From Syntrophaceae bacterium (GTDB taxonomy: Bacteria; Desulfobacterota; BSN033; UBA1163), in the NCBI GenBank assembly GCA_013388645.1, contig JACAEV010000154.1, forward strand, positions 1-51,436: 51,436 nucleotides of DNA, written 5' to 3'. Position 1 is the first letter of the stretch. Each line of letters begins with the position of its first letter. The notes below the pieces were generated by a model. That model made no database searches and had not been told where the DNA came from. It worked only from the letters and a program-made list of their open reading frames with translations. Below, piece after piece: positions 49,416 through 51,436 of this stretch. Both the position numbers and the translations under genes were made by a program.

Positions 49416-49862
49416 ATGAGGGCTGTGATCCAGAGGGTTAAATCGGCTGAAGTCCATGTGGATGGACGTCTGATGGGAAAAATTGGAACGGGCCTCTTGG
49501 TGCTCCTCGGTATCGGAAAAGGGGATGGAGAGAAGGACCTGACTTTTTTAACTTCCAAGATCCCTGAACTGAGGATCTTCGAAGACAGCACTGGAAAGTT
49601 TAATCTTTCCTTGAAAGAAATCCGTGGAGAGATGTTGATCGTATCGCAGTTTACCCTTTATGGTGATTGCAAAAAAGGCCGCAGGCCTTCCTTCAGTGAA
49701 GCCGAAGATCCCTCCATCGCTAAGGGTCTTTACCAACGATTCGTCCAAACATTGAGGGAGCAGGGAATTCCTGTCCAGACCGGGGAATTTCAGGCCAAGA
49801 TGGAAGTTCATCTCATCAACCATGGGCCGGTCACCCTTATTTTGGATAGTAGACAAGGATAG
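49416..49862 (+). CDS. dtd: D-aminoacyl-tRNA deacylase
   Basis: This 148-residue Dtd removes D-amino acids from tRNA. It has MRAVIQRVKSAEVHVDG at the start, the active-site motif SQFTLYGD, and the second motif GPVTLILDS near the end. I chose ATG 49416 by family alignment; the preceding in-frame TTG at 49404 lies in the repeat spacer. There is no clear ribosome site. The Memo-AMMECR1 gene follows 7 bases later. Confidence 0.93.
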   Translation: MRAVIQRVKSAEVHVDGRLMGKIGTGLLVLLGIGKGDGEKDLTFLTSKIPELRIFEDSTGKFNLSLKEIRGEMLIVSQFTLYGDCKKGRRPSFSEAEDPSIAKGLYQRFVQTLREQGIPVQTGEFQAKMEVHLINHGPVTLILDSRQG

Positions 49863-49869
49863 GTCAGGG

Positions 49870-51381
49870 ATGATGACAAGGGATGTTTACCTCATTTTCT
49901 TAATGATTTTATTTCTCCTGATGGAGTCAATGGGAAGTGCCCAAACTTTTAGATGGGGAAAGGAGATGGGGATGAAAGAGATCAGAGAACCAGTGGTGGC
50001 AGGGGCATTTTATCCGGAACAACCGGAAATTCTTTCACGAGATGTCAAAAGATATTTAGATCAAGCTAAAAGGGAAAGAATTGAAGGAGAGTTGGTTGCT
50101 CTCATCTCACCCCATGCAGGATATATGTATTCGGGCCAAGTGGCCGCCCATGCTTATAAATTAATTGAAGGAAAAGTCTTTGATTCTGTTGTGGTGGTCG
50201 CTCCAAGCCATCGGGCTCTTTTCAAAGGAGCGTCTCTTTATGATCGAGGGGGTTACCGGACTCCTCTGGGGGTGGTCCCCGTTGATACAGAGCTCTCTCA
50301 AAAAATGATGGAGCGGAGAAAAGAAATTCAATTTCTTCCAGAAGCCCATTCCCAGGAGCATTCGTTAGAAGTTCAAATTCCCTTCCTGCAGGTGGTTCTA
50401 AAATCATTTAAACTGGTCCCCATGGTGATGGAACCTTATTGGAGTTGGGAAACCTGCCAACGTCTCGCTTCAGCCATTGCCGAGACGGTGAGAGGCAGAA
50501 ACGTCTTATTGGTCGCCAGCTCTGATCTTTCTCATTTTCATTCTTATGACGAAGCAGTGAAACTCGATAGGATAGTGTTAAACCATATCGAGCGTTTTGA
50601 CCCGGAGGGGCTGAACCGGGATCTGAAAGGTCATCGTTGCGAGGCATGTGGAGGGGGTCCGATCATTTCGATCATGCTGGCCGCAAAAGCTTTGGGAGCC
50701 AATCAGGGTAAAGTTCTGAAATATCTTAATTCTGGAGATGTGACTGGAGACCGGAGTCGCGTCGTCGGGTATGCAGCTGGTGCTTTTTATAAGACGGCTG
50801 GGGGGAAAGAAAAGATGAAAGAAGAGAAAAAAGTAGGAGTGGACTTAGGCTTGAATGAGGAAGAGAAGAGGACGCTCCACCGGATTGCCAAGACCGTGAT
50901 CGAGAGTAAGGCAAAAGGGAAAGCGGTTCCGGAGTTCAAGATTGAATCGCCTCTTCTAAAGGAGAATCGAGGAGCCTTTGTGACCATCCACAAGAAAGGA
51001 CAACTGAGGGGATGCGTTGGATATATTGAAGGGCATGGACCTCTTCATAAGACGATTGAAGAGATGGCGGAAGCGGCAGCATTTCGCGATCCTCGTTTCC
51101 CCCCTGTCGGAGAAAAGGAACTTCCTGAGCTTGAACTCGAGATTTCCGTATTGACCCCTCTTCAGAGAATTAAAGATGTGAATGACATTCAGGTCGGGAA
51201 ACACGGGATCTACATCAAAAAGGGATGGTCTTCAGGTCTTCTCCTACCACAGGTGGCGACTGAATATGGTTGGGATCGTCTCACTTTTTTGGAACATACT
51301 TGCCAAAAGGCAGGTCTTCCCCCTCATGCTTGGAAGGATAAGGATGCGGAGATCTATATTTTTTCGGCAGATATTTTTTAA
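49870..51381 (+). CDS. Memo-AMMECR1 fusion (AmmeMemoRadiSam system proteins B and A)
   Basis: This 503-residue protein has a Memo domain at about 38-300 (PVVAGAFYPEQPE, the metal-site-like SPHAGYMYSG with His82, SSDLSHF, CEACGGGPI). An AMMECR1 domain follows at about 325-503 (LRGCVGYIEG, FRDPRFPPV, ELELEISVLTPL). The two are separate genes in many genomes, with a radical SAM partner that is not in this window. The N-terminus from ATG 49870 (AGGTCAGGG upstream) is a convincing signal peptide ending MGSAQ. A second start at ATG 49972 has a better ribosome site (AAAGGAG, 6 bases) and would give a cytosolic 469-residue form. The function of the family is unknown. Confidence 0.88.
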   Translation: MMTRDVYLIFLMILFLLMESMGSAQTFRWGKEMGMKEIREPVVAGAFYPEQPEILSRDVKRYLDQAKRERIEGELVALISPHAGYMYSGQVAAHAYKLIEGKVFDSVVVVAPSHRALFKGASLYDRGGYRTPLGVVPVDTELSQKMMERRKEIQFLPEAHSQEHSLEVQIPFLQVVLKSFKLVPMVMEPYWSWETCQRLASAIAETVRGRNVLLVASSDLSHFHSYDEAVKLDRIVLNHIERFDPEGLNRDLKGHRCEACGGGPIISIMLAAKALGANQGKVLKYLNSGDVTGDRSRVVGYAAGAFYKTAGGKEKMKEEKKVGVDLGLNEEEKRTLHRIAKTVIESKAKGKAVPEFKIESPLLKENRGAFVTIHKKGQLRGCVGYIEGHGPLHKTIEEMAEAAAFRDPRFPPVGEKELPELELEISVLTPLQRIKDVNDIQVGKHGIYIKKGWSSGLLLPQVATEYGWDRLTFLEHTCQKAGLPPHAWKDKDAEIYIFSADIF

Positions 51382-51436
51382 AAGGGTGCTTACCCAATAC
51401 TACAGCGACACTGATGGAAATCACCTCGTATCACCA

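Overview
The window reads as a piece of chromosome from an anaerobic, probably uncultured member of the Desulfobacterota (the former Deltaproteobacteria). This is inferred from gene content, not from a marker search. The content includes an NrfD-type membrane complex with a tetraheme cytochrome c, two DUF362-ferredoxin proteins, FeoB iron uptake with Fur and DtxR regulators, a Memo-AMMECR1 fusion, a two-domain 2-aminoethylphosphonate-type permease, and intergenic spacers filled with degenerate self-complementary repeats. No rRNA, tRNA, CRISPR array, prophage or intact insertion sequence was seen.

Layout. 0-5.2 kb: miaB, then a minus-strand set of small secreted or unknown proteins, a zinc-dependent phospholipase-like protein and a decayed HPt/receiver remnant. 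5.9-25.3 kb: a large, probably catabolic locus. It holds a lone DUF47 (PhoU-like) protein, a HAD phosphatase and a divergent transketolase on the minus strand; a second HAD phosphatase and a secreted penicillin-acylase-family hydrolase on the plus strand; an FAD/GcvT dehydrogenase on the minus strand; and an ABC importer, GntR/UTRA regulator, HisC-like aminotransferase, transaldolase-like enzyme and alanine dehydrogenase on the plus strand. 25.4-28.8 kb: housekeeping cmk-ispH-rpsA. 29.0-32.4 kb: an iron operon fur-feoB-zinc ribbon-DtxR on the minus strand, behind a promoter overlapped by a perfect Fur-box-like palindrome. 32.6-39.7 kb: a DHH protein, a cytochrome c/FeS/NrfD complex, comB, an FMN-binding protein, DUF362-ferredoxin and truA. 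39.7-46.7 kb: an accessory stretch with a MITE-like element, short dispersed repeats, an orphan histidine kinase, an unknown membrane protein, a dead REP-associated transposase, hicAB, a transglutaminase-like protein and a second DUF362-ferredoxin. 47.1-51.4 kb: an EF-G paralogue, dtd and a Memo-AMMECR1 fusion.

The most notable result concerns the 5.9-25.3 kb locus. Four near-identical palindromes of the form CCTRTNTASAYAGG lie at or just after the -10 position of promoters that all have a TTGACA -35 box. They precede the DUF47 gene, the FAD/GcvT dehydrogenase, the ABC ATPase-permease-GntR operon and the aminotransferase-aldolase-alanine dehydrogenase operon. The shape fits the HutC/GntR operator class, so the GntR protein encoded in the cluster is the likely regulator. 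This defines a local regulon for uptake and breakdown of an unidentified compound, plausibly an aminated or N-methylated, possibly phosphorus-containing molecule. Two enzymes of the locus have changed catalytic positions: transketolase has Cys for the metal-binding Asp, and the transaldolase-like protein has Gln for the catalytic Glu. The pathway may therefore not be a textbook one.
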